The position numbers and the translations under genes are program-made. A model generated the notes under the pieces. That model was not told the origin of the DNA. It did not search any database and saw only the letters and a list, made by a program, of their open reading frames with translations. Of a stretch of DNA of 64,000 nt, positions 1 through 8,141 are shown in pieces (the stretch's first letter is position 1; the number at the start of each line of letters is the position of its first letter). Source of the stretch: JAFGUB01 sp050305515 (GTDB lineage: Bacteria; Campylobacterota; Campylobacteria; Campylobacterales; Sulfurimonadaceae); the NCBI GenBank assembly GCA_050305515.1, contig JBNLFL010000005.1, positions 7,227 to 71,226 of the forward strand, in the 5' to 3' direction.

Positions 1-2381
1 ATGTCGCTCAGGAAAAAGTGAGTGTTGCGGGCATCGCTCCTGAACAGGCTGTCAAGATTATGGGAATGATGCTTGGCGGTTACAATGTCAAGCCAATCAT
101 TGAAGCCCTGAACTCCGCCAACGCTGCTGTCGTTGAAGCAGCAAAGGAAGCACTCAAGCACACGCTTCTCGTTTACGATGCGTACAACGATGTCGAAGAG
201 ATGCACAAAGCGGGTAACGCAGCCGCTACCGAAGTCATGACATCATGGGCCAATGCAGAGTGGTTCACTTCCAAGCCTGCCATTGCCGAAGAGATTACCG
301 TAACGGTTTTCAAAGTGCCGGGCGAAACCAATACGGATGACCTTTCTCCTGCTTCCGAAGCGTTTACACGCTCGGATATTCCGCTGCATGCCAACTCCAT
401 GCTGCGCGCGAAAATGGACAATCCGCTTGAGACCATCAAGTCTTTGAAAGAAAAAGGGCATACGGTCGCTTACGTTGGTGACGTTGTCGGTACGGGTTCT
501 TCACGCAAATCGGGTGTCAACTCGGTACAGTGGCACATGGGTGACGACATTCCGGGTGTTCCAAACAAACGCAGCGGCGGTGTCGTCATTGGCGGCATCA
601 TCGCTCCGATCTTCTTCGCGACCTGTGAAGACTCCGGCGCACTCCCGCTTGAAATGGATGTTACCGGTATGGAAACCGGCGATGTCGTGACGATCTATCC
701 TTATAAAGGTGAAGCGCACAAAGACGGAAAATGCATCGCGACTTTCTCGCTTCGCCCCAACACCATTGTTGACGAAGTACGCGCAGGCGGACGGATTCCT
801 CTCATCATCGGACGCGGTCTGACGGCTAAAGCACGTCAGTCTCTGGGTCTGGCCCCGACAGAACTCTTCATTGCTCCCGAGCAGCCTGAAGATACGGGCA
901 AAGGCTACACGCTGGCACAGAAAATGGTAGGCCGCGCCTGTGGCGTGGAAGGCGTACGTCCGGGTATGTACGTTGAGCCTATGACATCGACTGTCGGTTC
1001 TCAGGACACTACCGGTCCAATGACACGTGACGAAATCAAAGAGCTTGCGGCACTCGGTTTCTCTGCGGATCTCGTAATGCAGTCGTTCTGTCATACAGCG
1101 GCGTATCCAAAACCATCCGACGTGAAACTGCACCACACCCTGCCTGATTTTATTGCCAACCGCTCCGGTGTGGCACTGCGTCCGGGGGATGGTGTTATCC
1201 ACTCATGGCTCAACCGCATGGTACTTCCTGACACGGTTGGTACCGGTGGTGACTCTCATACGCGTTTCCCGATCGGTATCTCATTCCCCGGTGGTTCGGG
1301 TATCGTTGCATTCGCAGGCGTTACAGGCGCTATGCCTTTGACAATGCCCGAGTCGGTTCTGGTGCGCTTTAAAGGCGACCTGCAGCCGGGTATCACACTG
1401 CGCGACCTTGTTAACGCCATTCCGTACTATGCGATCAAGCAGGGACTTCTGACGGTTGAGAAGAAAGGGAAGAAAAATATTTTCAACGGGCGTATTCTTG
1501 AGATTGAAGGACTCCCCAACCTCAAAGCCGAGCAGGCGTTTGAACTTTCCGACGCTTCTGCAGAGCGTTCAGCGGCTGCGTGTACCGTTCTTCTGAACAA
1601 AGAGCCGGTCATCGAGTACCTCAAATCCAACATCACGCTGCTTGAAGCGATGGTGGCTGACGGGTATCAGGATGCACGCACGATCCAGCGCCGCGCGGAC
1701 AAAATGAAAGAGTGGTTGAAAAACCCTGAATTGCTTCAGCCTGATGCCGATGCCGAGTATGCTGCGGTTATCGACATTGACCTGAATGAAATTACAGAGC
1801 CGATCCTCGCCTGTCCGAATGACCCGGATAATGTCAAACTGCTCAGCGAAGTCGCGGGTGAAAAGATTGATGAAGTCTTCCTCGGTTCCTGTATGACCAA
1901 CATCGGTCACTACCGTGCGGCCGGCGAAGTAATGCGCGGCGAAGGCAAAGTCGCCGTTGAGAAATTCTGGATCGTTCCGCCGACCCGTATGGACGAGCAG
2001 CAGCTGATCAACGAGAATTACTACGATATCTTTAAAGCGATTGAAGCGCAAACGGAAGTTCCGGGCTGTTCACTCTGTATGGGTAACCAGGCTCAGGCAC
2101 GTCCGGATGCCACGGTGTTCTCGACATCAACACGTAACTTTGACAACCGTCTTGGCAAAAACACTCAAGTGTACCTCGGATCTGCCGAGCTTGCGGCGGT
2201 CTGTGCAAAACTCGGACGCATTCCTACGGTTGAAGAGTACATGAGCATCGTACCGGAAAAACTCTCCGGTAAAACGGAAGATGTCTATAAATACCTCAAC
2301 TTCAACGAGATCGCCAACTATGCCCTTCAGGAGCGTGACGCTGCTGAAGACAAATACGGTGTCACTATCAAACCTGTATAA
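1..2381 (+). CDS. acnB: Aconitate hydratase B (5' end outside window)
   Basis: Bifunctional aconitase / 2-methylisocitrate dehydratase of the AcnB type, interconverting citrate and isocitrate in the oxidative or reductive TCA cycle, cytoplasmic. The reading frame is already open at base 3 and no start is visible; about 792 residues are present, against about 860 for the family, so roughly the first 60-70 residues lie upstream of the window. The three [4Fe-4S] ligands are present: Cys codon at 1890 in GSCMTNIGH, and the CxxC pair at 2067 and 2076 in PGCSLCMGNQ. Swivel-domain landmarks such as GETNTDDLSP and GDVVGTGSSRKS come before the catalytic domain, which is the AcnB (not AcnA) domain order. 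The match to the enterobacterial family is nearly collinear, so the identification is very secure. It is convergent with the next gene and followed by its own hairpin. Confidence 0.97.
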   Translation, partial: VAQEKVSVAGIAPEQAVKIMGMMLGGYNVKPIIEALNSANAAVVEAAKEALKHTLLVYDAYNDVEEMHKAGNAAATEVMTSWANAEWFTSKPAIAEEITVTVFKVPGETNTDDLSPASEAFTRSDIPLHANSMLRAKMDNPLETIKSLKEKGHTVAYVGDVVGTGSSRKSGVNSVQWHMGDDIPGVPNKRSGGVVIGGIIAPIFFATCEDSGALPLEMDVTGMETGDVVTIYPYKGEAHKDGKCIATFSLRPNTIVDEVRAGGRIPLIIGRGLTAKARQSLGLAPTELFIAPEQPEDTGKGYTLAQKMVGRACGVEGVRPGMYVEPMTSTVGSQDTTGPMTRDEIKELAALGFSADLVMQSFCHTAAYPKPSDVKLHHTLPDFIANRSGVALRPGDGVIHSWLNRMVLPDTVGTGGDSHTRFPIGISFPGGSGIVAFAGVTGAMPLTMPESVLVRFKGDLQPGITLRDLVNAIPYYAIKQGLLTVEKKGKKNIFNGRILEIEGLPNLKAEQAFELSDASAERSAAACTVLLNKEPVIEYLKSNITLLEAMVADGYQDARTIQRRADKMKEWLKNPELLQPDADAEYAAVIDIDLNEITEPILACPNDPDNVKLLSEVAGEKIDEVFLGSCMTNIGHYRAAGEVMRGEGKVAVEKFWIVPPTRMDEQQLINENYYDIFKAIEAQTEVPGCSLCMGNQAQARPDATVFSTSTRNFDNRLGKNTQVYLGSAELAAVCAKLGRIPTVEEYMSIVPEKLSGKTEDVYKYLNFNEIANYALQERDAAEDKYGVTIKPV

Positions 2382-2398
2382 GGTTTGCAACTTCTTTC

Positions 2399-2436
2399 AC
2401 CGCGGCACTTTTTGTGCTGCGGTGCTCTCTTTTTCC
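2399..2436 (+). terminator. Intrinsic terminator of acnB
   Basis: A 10-bp stem (2399-2408 pairing with 2414-2423, one G-U pair, loop TTTTT) is followed by a T-rich tract to 2434. It sits 17 bases after the acnB stop and just before the 3' end of the convergent porin gene. The T tract is on the plus-strand side only, so it should act on acnB transcripts. Confidence 0.75.
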
Positions 2437-2446
2437 TTACATGTAA
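2437..2446. repeat. TTACATGTAA palindrome, site 1
   Basis: Exact copy overlapping the stop of the minus-strand porin gene; there it reads Tyr-Met-stop. Confidence 0.95.
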
Positions 2447-3666
2447 AACTTTAAAAAGAAGTGGTGGTAGTTACTGCCACCCTTGATCTGCCCGAAACTC
2501 TGAACACTTTCAAAAACTCCCGAACGGTGAAACCATCCGTATCCGACCGAAACTCTTTTGGCTACTCTGTTTTCGATGGAGAGATCGAGATGATTCATGA
2601 GACGGCTCGTTTCATGGTAACCGTCTTTCTCATTAGCCCAGTTTTCAACGTAGGTCGTTTCTGAAATATAGGAGAGCCCTATGGCCATTCCGAGCTCAAA
2701 CCGACAGGGAAGCGCTTTAAAGGTTTTGAAGGCCGTGACGAGTTCAAGCGCGCGGTGCTGCTGCTCCGATTCAAAGTGGTAGGCAATACCGCTGTGGAGG
2801 TAAAGCGGCATCTCCAGACCCATCAAGGTATCACTGAGCGGATGGCCGTAGAAAAGCGATGCCATTTTATGGGCATAGGGGTCGCTCGGCGCCGAAAGTG
2901 TTAGCAGCTGCGAGAAACTGCCGAGCGTCGCAATGCCGAATCCGGTCTGCATGTAGGGATGATGTTGCAGACGTTGCGATGGCAGACCTGAGAGTTTGAT
3001 TCCGGTGATCAGTTCAGAATTAAGCGGGCTTTCGACACTGTCGGCCGCTGCAACGTTACTGCCAGAATATTCTGTTTTGAGACGTGCATAAAGACGCAGT
3101 GCGTCTCCTATGGCGACACTGCTTTCTACGCCGACAGTCGGGGCGATATCCGCTTTTAGCGACTGTTCGAGTCCGTAGTAGTGGGTGTTAAACGCTGCAT
3201 CACGGTACTGCAGCTGCACAAACGGTGTGAAAGTGGCTGAAGCATAGCTCAGGGAAGTGCGTCCAGAAAGTTCCCAGTAGGAGCGCGCATAGCCGTCTTG
3301 AAGCCATGCAAGGGAAAGTTTTGAAGCGGACGTCTGCCAGCTTAGCGAGAAACCGCTGTCAATGACATCGCCTCCGAAGTACTCCGGGGCGCTGTGCGGC
3401 ATATCGACAAATCGAAGGCGTGCCAGTGCATCGACACTGACGCTATTTTTTTCATACAGGTGCACTCCGCCTTCAAGACCGCGCAGAAAAAGGGTGTCGC
3501 CTTCAAAATAGAGCAGGGGCAGATAGGAGTTCATATTTTCCGATGGGTGGCGCGTCACATAGGGTATGGAAGCGGTTCGAAAACCGATCAGATAACCGTA
3601 AGAGCGCTGCTGTGCTTCAAGCAGCGGTGTCAAGAGGAGTATGAGAAGAAAAAGACGCCAAGCCAT
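2437..3666 (-). CDS. Predicted outer-membrane beta-barrel protein, MipA/OmpV-like
   Basis: A 409-residue exported protein. It has a signal peptide (MAWRLFLLILLLTPLLEAQ, cleavage near residue 19), then a long region rich in alternating aromatic and polar segments, ending in a C-terminal Phe-Tyr-Met that suits a barrel-closing strand. The first 70 residues after the signal (an 'LPLLYFEGDTLFLRG' type stretch) resemble the start of MipA/OmpV proteins. The last 110 residues end with an HRSGVF...GGSNY pattern that recalls PagL-type or other small barrels. At about 400 residues it is longer than a typical MipA (about 250). The start lacks a clear Shine-Dalgarno sequence but is the only one giving a signal peptide. 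Function is not known beyond outer-membrane location; it could be a porin or an envelope enzyme scaffold. Confidence 0.55.
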   Translation of the reverse strand: MAWRLFLLILLLTPLLEAQQRSYGYLIGFRTASIPYVTRHPSENMNSYLPLLYFEGDTLFLRGLEGGVHLYEKNSVSVDALARLRFVDMPHSAPEYFGGDVIDSGFSLSWQTSASKLSLAWLQDGYARSYWELSGRTSLSYASATFTPFVQLQYRDAAFNTHYYGLEQSLKADIAPTVGVESSVAIGDALRLYARLKTEYSGSNVAAADSVESPLNSELITGIKLSGLPSQRLQHHPYMQTGFGIATLGSFSQLLTLSAPSDPYAHKMASLFYGHPLSDTLMGLEMPLYLHSGIAYHFESEQQHRALELVTAFKTFKALPCRFELGMAIGLSYISETTYVENWANEKDGYHETSRLMNHLDLSIENRVAKRVSVGYGWFHRSGVFESVQSFGQIKGGSNYHHFFLKFYM

Positions 3667-3699
3667 GGCGTAACGTAGCGTACGACGATGACAAAGCCG

Positions 3700-3709
3700 T
3701 TACATGTAA
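3700..3709. repeat. TTACATGTAA palindrome, site 2
   Basis: Exact copy in the 44-base gap between the porin gene and lolA, two bases from the lolA stop. Confidence 0.95.
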
Positions 3710-3710
3710 G

Positions 3711-4223
3711 TTACCGAATGAGATCGAAGCCTTCGGGAATATGCGCTTTGAGCAGCTCGCTTTCAACGGGAGCGTTTTGTCGGACATTAAAAAAACGGAT
3801 AACGGTCGAATGGCCGAAATCATCATCATAGACAATGCGCTCAAGCGTCGTACCATTCAGGTATATCAGATAGCTGCGGTCATGGTATCGTGCTTCGTAG
3901 AGGGTTTCTGAACGCGCTTTGGCATGCGTCAAAATAGCAATGATGTCAATATCATCGCCGATCTCTTTGATGATGGCCTGTTCGAGTTCGGGTTCCACTA
4001 CGGTGACCTGCCGATCTTCAATGAAGATATCCTTGATAACGGGTTTTGAATAGTGCCAGTGGGCAAGGGCGGGTCTTTTGGCCTGGAGGGTTCCGCTGTA
4101 GACGAGACTGACATTTTGCTCATCGGTGATGGTCTGGTTGAAATCGCACTGGAGGGTTTCAAGCGATACGGGAAAGGCGTAAAGGGCGACTGCGGCATAA
4201 AGGGAAAAGAAAAGAGGTCTCAT
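3711..4223 (-). CDS. lolA: Outer-membrane lipoprotein carrier LolA
   Basis: Periplasmic chaperone that ferries lipoproteins from the inner-membrane Lol complex to the outer membrane. The 170-residue product has a short signal peptide (MRPLFFSLYAAVALYAFP) followed by the LolA-type half-barrel: a QTITDEQ strand, a 'YSGTLQAKRPALAHWHY' pattern matching the family's 'G.l..krP...rw.y' signature, and a C-terminal hydrophobic strand ending in FDLIR. The ATG at 4223 is preferred over the in-frame TTG one codon upstream. A good TATAAT lies 20 bases before it. It is divergent from secA, an arrangement I recall from Campylobacter, which supports the call. LolA sequences diverge widely, so the family assignment rests on pattern and context. 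Confidence 0.85.
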   Translation of the reverse strand: MRPLFFSLYAAVALYAFPVSLETLQCDFNQTITDEQNVSLVYSGTLQAKRPALAHWHYSKPVIKDIFIEDRQVTVVEPELEQAIIKEIGDDIDIIAILTHAKARSETLYEARYHDRSYLIYLNGTTLERIVYDDDFGHSTVIRFFNVRQNAPVESELLKAHIPEGFDLIR

Positions 4224-4242
4224 CAAACTGCTTTTTTGACGG

Positions 4243-4248
4243 ATTATA
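4243..4248 (-). promoter_or_regulatory. -10 element for lolA
   Basis: TATAAT on the minus strand inside GCTATAAT, 19 bases before the lolA ATG. No convincing -35 box is visible, as is usual in Campylobacterota. Confidence 0.65.
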
Positions 4249-4325
4249 GCAGAGCAAAACCGGATATTAATTAATATTTAATTTTCAGGAGCGCTAAGTT
4301 AACCCTTCAGATAAGTTTAAAGTGC

Positions 4326-4331
4326 TATAAT
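4326..4331 (+). promoter_or_regulatory. -10 element for secA
   Basis: TATAAT within GCTATAAT, the same octamer as at the lolA promoter. A start of transcription near 4338 would give a leader of about 25 bases containing palindrome site 3 and the Shine-Dalgarno sequence. Confidence 0.65.
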
Positions 4332-4344
4332 CGACTCCATTTTT

Positions 4345-4354
4345 TTACATGTAA
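4345..4354. repeat. TTACATGTAA palindrome, site 3
   Basis: Exact copy in the secA leader. Its last two bases form the start of the AAGG Shine-Dalgarno sequence (4353-4356) of secA. Confidence 0.95.
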
Positions 4355-4362
4355 GGTAATCG

Positions 4363-6945
4363 ATGCTACAAGCTGCTTTTGGAAAAATCTTTGGAACCCG
4401 TAACGACAGAGAACTTAAAAAATATAAGAAGGGTGTCAAAAAAATTAACGCACTTGAGCCCCAATATGAAGCGATGGACGATGCAGCGCTGCAGGAAGCT
4501 TTCAATGCTCTCAAAGCAGCGGTGCGCTCCGGTGAGAAAACACTTGATGACGTACTTTTTGATTCATTTGCCATTACCCGGGAGGCGAGCAAACGCGTCC
4601 TGGGAATGCGTCATTTTGATGTTCAACTTGTCGGGGGAATGGTTCTGCACGAAGGACGCATCGCCGAAATGAAGACGGGTGAAGGTAAAACACTGGTCGC
4701 AACCCTGCCGATCGCACTCAATGCCATGACGGGCAAAGGGGTGCATCTGGTGACGGTGAACGACTATCTGGCAAAGCGCGACGGCACCGAAATGGGTGAA
4801 CTCTACCGCTTTTTGGGTTATGAGGTGGGAATTATCCTCGAAGGGATGTATGATCCGGCGCAAAAACGTGCCCAGTATCATGCGGACATCACCTACGGTA
4901 CGAACAACGAGTTCGGATTTGACTATCTGCGCGACAACATGAACTATTCGCGCGAGCAGATGGTACAGCGCGAACACGCGTTTGTCATCGTCGACGAAGT
5001 GGACTCCATTCTGATTGACGAAGCGCGGACGCCGCTGATCATCTCCGGTCCCGTCAACCGAAAGATGAGCGACTATGCCCAGGCGGATGACGTTGCCAAA
5101 AAACTGGTGAAAGATGAAGACTTCAAAGTCGATGAAAAAGACCGCATCGTGCTCATGAGCGAAGAGGGCATTACCAAGGCGGAACAGCTCTTTGGGGTAG
5201 ATAACCTCTACAGCATTGAGAATTCGCGTCTGTCGCACCATCTTGATCAGGCGCTCAAGGCCAACTACCTTTTCGAGATTGATGTCGATTACGTTATTAA
5301 AGACGGCGAAATCGTCATTGTTGACGAGTTTACGGGACGTCTCTCCGAAGGGCGCCGTTACTCCGAAGGGCTGCATCAGGCACTTGAAGCCAAAGAGCGC
5401 GTCGATATCAAGGAAGAGACGCAGACTCTGGCCGACATCACCTTCCAGAACTACTTCCGCATGTATGACAAGCTGGCGGGTATGACGGGAACCGCGCAGA
5501 CGGAAGCGACCGAGTTTTCGCAGATCTACAGCCTCGATGTCATCTCCATTCCGACCAACATTCCGGTCATTCGTAAAGATCTCAACGACCTGATCTACAA
5601 AACGGAAAAAGAGAAATTCGATGCCGTTATCGCAACGATCAGGGAGCTCAACAAGACGGGCCAGCCGGTTCTCATCGGTACGGCTTCCATCGAGAAGTCC
5701 GAAAAGCTGCATGCACTTTTGAAAAACGAAAAGATCGCCCATACCGTGCTCAATGCGAAAAACCATGAGCAAGAGGGTGAAATCATCAAACATGCGGGTG
5801 AGAAAGCTGCCATCACCATCGCTACCAACATGGCGGGACGCGGGGTCGACATTAAGGTCAGCGAAGAGATCAAGGCGCTCGGCGGACTCTATATCATCGG
5901 GACGGAGCGTCATGAAAACCGTCGTATCGACAATCAGCTCCGTGGCCGTTCCGGTCGTCAGGGCGATCCGGGAACGACACAGTTTTACCTGAGCCTTGAA
6001 GACAACCTGCTGCGTATTTTCGGTTCGGACAAGATCAAGTCCATCATGGAGCGTCTGGGTGTTGAAGACGGCGAGTATATTGAGTCGTCGATGGTGACGC
6101 GTGCGGTTGAAAAAGCGCAGAAAAAAGTCGAAAACCTTCACTTTGAAGGGCGTAAACATATTGTCGAGTATGATGATGTCGCCAATGAACAGCGTAAGAT
6201 CGTCTACCGTTTCCGCAATGAGCTGCTCAATCCCGAGTATGCTATCGGAGAGAAGATTGACGAGATTCGCGAGGCCTATCTTCAATCGCTTTTCCTTACA
6301 TGTAATATCTTTGACGGTACGGCACGCGAAGATTTCGAACTCGAGCGTCTGGCGCTGAAGCTCAAGGAGGAGATGAACTTTGCGATTGAACCCGAAAAGT
6401 TTGAAGGTCTTGAGTATGAAGCGCTGCATGAAGCGCTGTTGCGTGAGCTCAAAGCCTCGTATGATACGAAGATGAGCATTATCGATGAAGAGATGCGCCA
6501 CAATGTCGAACGCGAGATCTATCTCAAAACGCTTGATACCGCATGGCGCGAGCACCTTTATCAGATGGATACGATGAAAACGGGAATCCGTCTGCGCGCC
6601 TACAACCAGAAAGATCCGCTGGTCGAGTACAAAAAAGAGAGTTTCAACCTCTTCCAGGAGCTGGTCGAGACGATCAAGTTTGAGACTATCAAGACGCTGC
6701 ATATCATTCAGTTTAGCATCTCCAATGCCGAAGAAGAGGCGGAAGCTCTGGCGCGGCAGCGCGAGATTGAACAGAAACAGCGTGAACTCGCACAGTCGCT
6801 CATGCATGGCGATGCGGTCTCCCATGAGCCGGAACTTTCCGAAAAAAAAGTGGCGCGCAATGACCCCTGTCCCTGCGGCAGCGGGAAAAAATACAAACAG
6901 TGCTGCGGACAGAGCGGTCCCAAAAAAGGTGCGTTCGCCTCTTGA
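4363..6945 (+). CDS. secA: Preprotein translocase ATPase SecA
   Basis: Motor ATPase that drives unfolded preproteins through SecYEG at the inner membrane. The 860-residue length is normal. Walker A MKTGEGKT lies near residue 103, the Walker B/DEAD-like DEVDSILIDEARTP near 211, and motif VI-type QLRGRSGRQGDPG in the second nucleotide-binding fold. The C-terminal zinc-binding SEC-C motif CPCGSGKKYKQCC is at about 836-848. A glutamate/glutamine-rich linker precedes the zinc motif. The ATG at 4363 follows AAGG with good spacing. Palindrome site 4 is embedded at 6296-6305. The next gene (a LolC/E-type permease) overlaps the stop, so the two are probably co-transcribed. Confidence 0.98.
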   Translation: MLQAAFGKIFGTRNDRELKKYKKGVKKINALEPQYEAMDDAALQEAFNALKAAVRSGEKTLDDVLFDSFAITREASKRVLGMRHFDVQLVGGMVLHEGRIAEMKTGEGKTLVATLPIALNAMTGKGVHLVTVNDYLAKRDGTEMGELYRFLGYEVGIILEGMYDPAQKRAQYHADITYGTNNEFGFDYLRDNMNYSREQMVQREHAFVIVDEVDSILIDEARTPLIISGPVNRKMSDYAQADDVAKKLVKDEDFKVDEKDRIVLMSEEGITKAEQLFGVDNLYSIENSRLSHHLDQALKANYLFEIDVDYVIKDGEIVIVDEFTGRLSEGRRYSEGLHQALEAKERVDIKEETQTLADITFQNYFRMYDKLAGMTGTAQTEATEFSQIYSLDVISIPTNIPVIRKDLNDLIYKTEKEKFDAVIATIRELNKTGQPVLIGTASIEKSEKLHALLKNEKIAHTVLNAKNHEQEGEIIKHAGEKAAITIATNMAGRGVDIKVSEEIKALGGLYIIGTERHENRRIDNQLRGRSGRQGDPGTTQFYLSLEDNLLRIFGSDKIKSIMERLGVEDGEYIESSMVTRAVEKAQKKVENLHFEGRKHIVEYDDVANEQRKIVYRFRNELLNPEYAIGEKIDEIREAYLQSLFLTCNIFDGTAREDFELERLALKLKEEMNFAIEPEKFEGLEYEALHEALLRELKASYDTKMSIIDEEMRHNVEREIYLKTLDTAWREHLYQMDTMKTGIRLRAYNQKDPLVEYKKESFNLFQELVETIKFETIKTLHIIQFSISNAEEEAEALARQREIEQKQRELAQSLMHGDAVSHEPELSEKKVARNDPCPCGSGKKYKQCCGQSGPKKGAFAS
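6296..6305. repeat. TTACATGTAA palindrome, site 4
   Basis: Exact copy inside secA, read in frame as Thr-Cys-Asn. Confidence 0.95.
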
Positions 6946-8141
6946 GTATCGTCTCCTACCTCGTTAAGCGCTTTTTACGTTTCGATTCGGAGCAGCCTTT
7001 TATTTTTCTCTCCGCGCTGCTTGCGTTTTTGGGCATTACACTGGGTGTGATGGTGCTCATTATCGCCATGGCGCTGATGAACGGTTTCGACAACGAATTC
7101 AAAAAGAAACTTACCGTCATGAACTATCCGCTGACGGTGATGCCAAAATTTTACGGCAGTGTAAACGAAGAGCTTCTGCTGACACTGATTGCCGAATTCC
7201 CCGAACTTCATTTCAGCCCTTTCGTATCGTCGCCGGCCATGGCACGTGCCGGAAGCCGTCTGGAAGGCGGCTACCTTTTTGGCGTCAATTTTGAAGAGGA
7301 GCGCCGTGTCAATGCGGTCATTGACAAGGCACTCGAAAACAGGGCGCTTCCCGGGACGTTCGATGTTCTCATCGGAAAAACACTGCATGACGAATTCGCG
7401 CTACAGCCGGGCGAGAAACTGACCTACGTCTTTACGCAGATGGAGCCGGGCGGTCTGGGCGTAACGCCCCGCATGAAGCGTTTCGAAGTTGCCGGTGTTT
7501 TTGATTCGGGGCTGAGTGCCTATGACAAGGCGTACAACTATACGACGCTTGAATCACTTCAGAAGATTCTGCGCATACCGGCCAATCAGTACGACGGTAT
7601 TCATATCTATTCGCCAAATCCGCAGCAGGATATCGCCCGAATCAAAAAGATCCTGCCGATGTCGGTCAGCATCAAGGGCTGGTGGGAAGATAATGTCAAC
7701 TTCTTTGCCGCGCTCGAACTGGAAAAGACCTCGCTCTTTATTGTTCTGATGCTGATTATTCTCATTGCTTCCATCAATATCATCTCATCGCTCCTGATGA
7801 CGGTCATGAACCGCCGCAGCGAGATTGCGCTGCTGATCTCTCTGGGCGCCTCTTCGGCACAGATTAAAAAGGTCTTTTTGTATCTGGGAATCGTGATTGG
7901 TCTTGCAGGCATTGCGGCCGGAGCGCTGCTTGGATTTGTCGGCCTCTGGGTGCTGGGAACGTTCGAGATTGTATCGCTTCCCAAAGATGTCTATCCGACA
8001 TCGACGCTGCCGCTTGATCTGAGTATGCTTGATCTTGCCATGATCCTTGCGGGAGCGTTTGTCATTGTACTGCTCTCATCGTTCTATCCGGCCAAAAAAG
8101 CCAGTGAAGTGGACGTGCTTACGGTTCTACGTAACGAGTAG
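6942..8141 (+). CDS. LolC/LolE-type ABC transporter permease (FtsX family)
   Basis: Inner-membrane permease likely to take part in extracting lipoproteins from the inner membrane for handover to LolA. The 399-residue product has the MacB/FtsX layout: a first membrane helix (about residues 20-45), a long periplasmic domain, then three C-terminal helices from about residue 265 with an 'NRRSEIALLISLGAS' coupling segment. The most plausible start is TTG at 6942, overlapping the secA stop, with AAGG about 12 bases upstream; it gives MSIVSYLVKRFLRF, the usual N-terminus for this family. Position next to secA and one gene from lolA fits lipoprotein export. No LolD ATPase is adjacent. LolC and LolE cannot be told apart here; Campylobacterota may use a single type. 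The 3' end overlaps the convergent AsmA-like gene by 23 bases. Confidence 0.8.
   Translation: MSIVSYLVKRFLRFDSEQPFIFLSALLAFLGITLGVMVLIIAMALMNGFDNEFKKKLTVMNYPLTVMPKFYGSVNEELLLTLIAEFPELHFSPFVSSPAMARAGSRLEGGYLFGVNFEEERRVNAVIDKALENRALPGTFDVLIGKTLHDEFALQPGEKLTYVFTQMEPGGLGVTPRMKRFEVAGVFDSGLSAYDKAYNYTTLESLQKILRIPANQYDGIHIYSPNPQQDIARIKKILPMSVSIKGWWEDNVNFFAALELEKTSLFIVLMLIILIASINIISSLLMTVMNRRSEIALLISLGASSAQIKKVFLYLGIVIGLAGIAAGALLGFVGLWVLGTFEIVSLPKDVYPTSTLPLDLSMLDLAMILAGAFVIVLLSSFYPAKKASEVDVLTVLRNE

Noticed and set aside
501..1202. Antisense frame of 233 codons in acnB
   Set aside because: Shadow of acnB; no family resemblance.
4564..6825. A 753-codon open frame antisense to secA
   Set aside because: It lies wholly within secA, has no recognisable domain, and reflects codon bias; secA is certain on the other strand.
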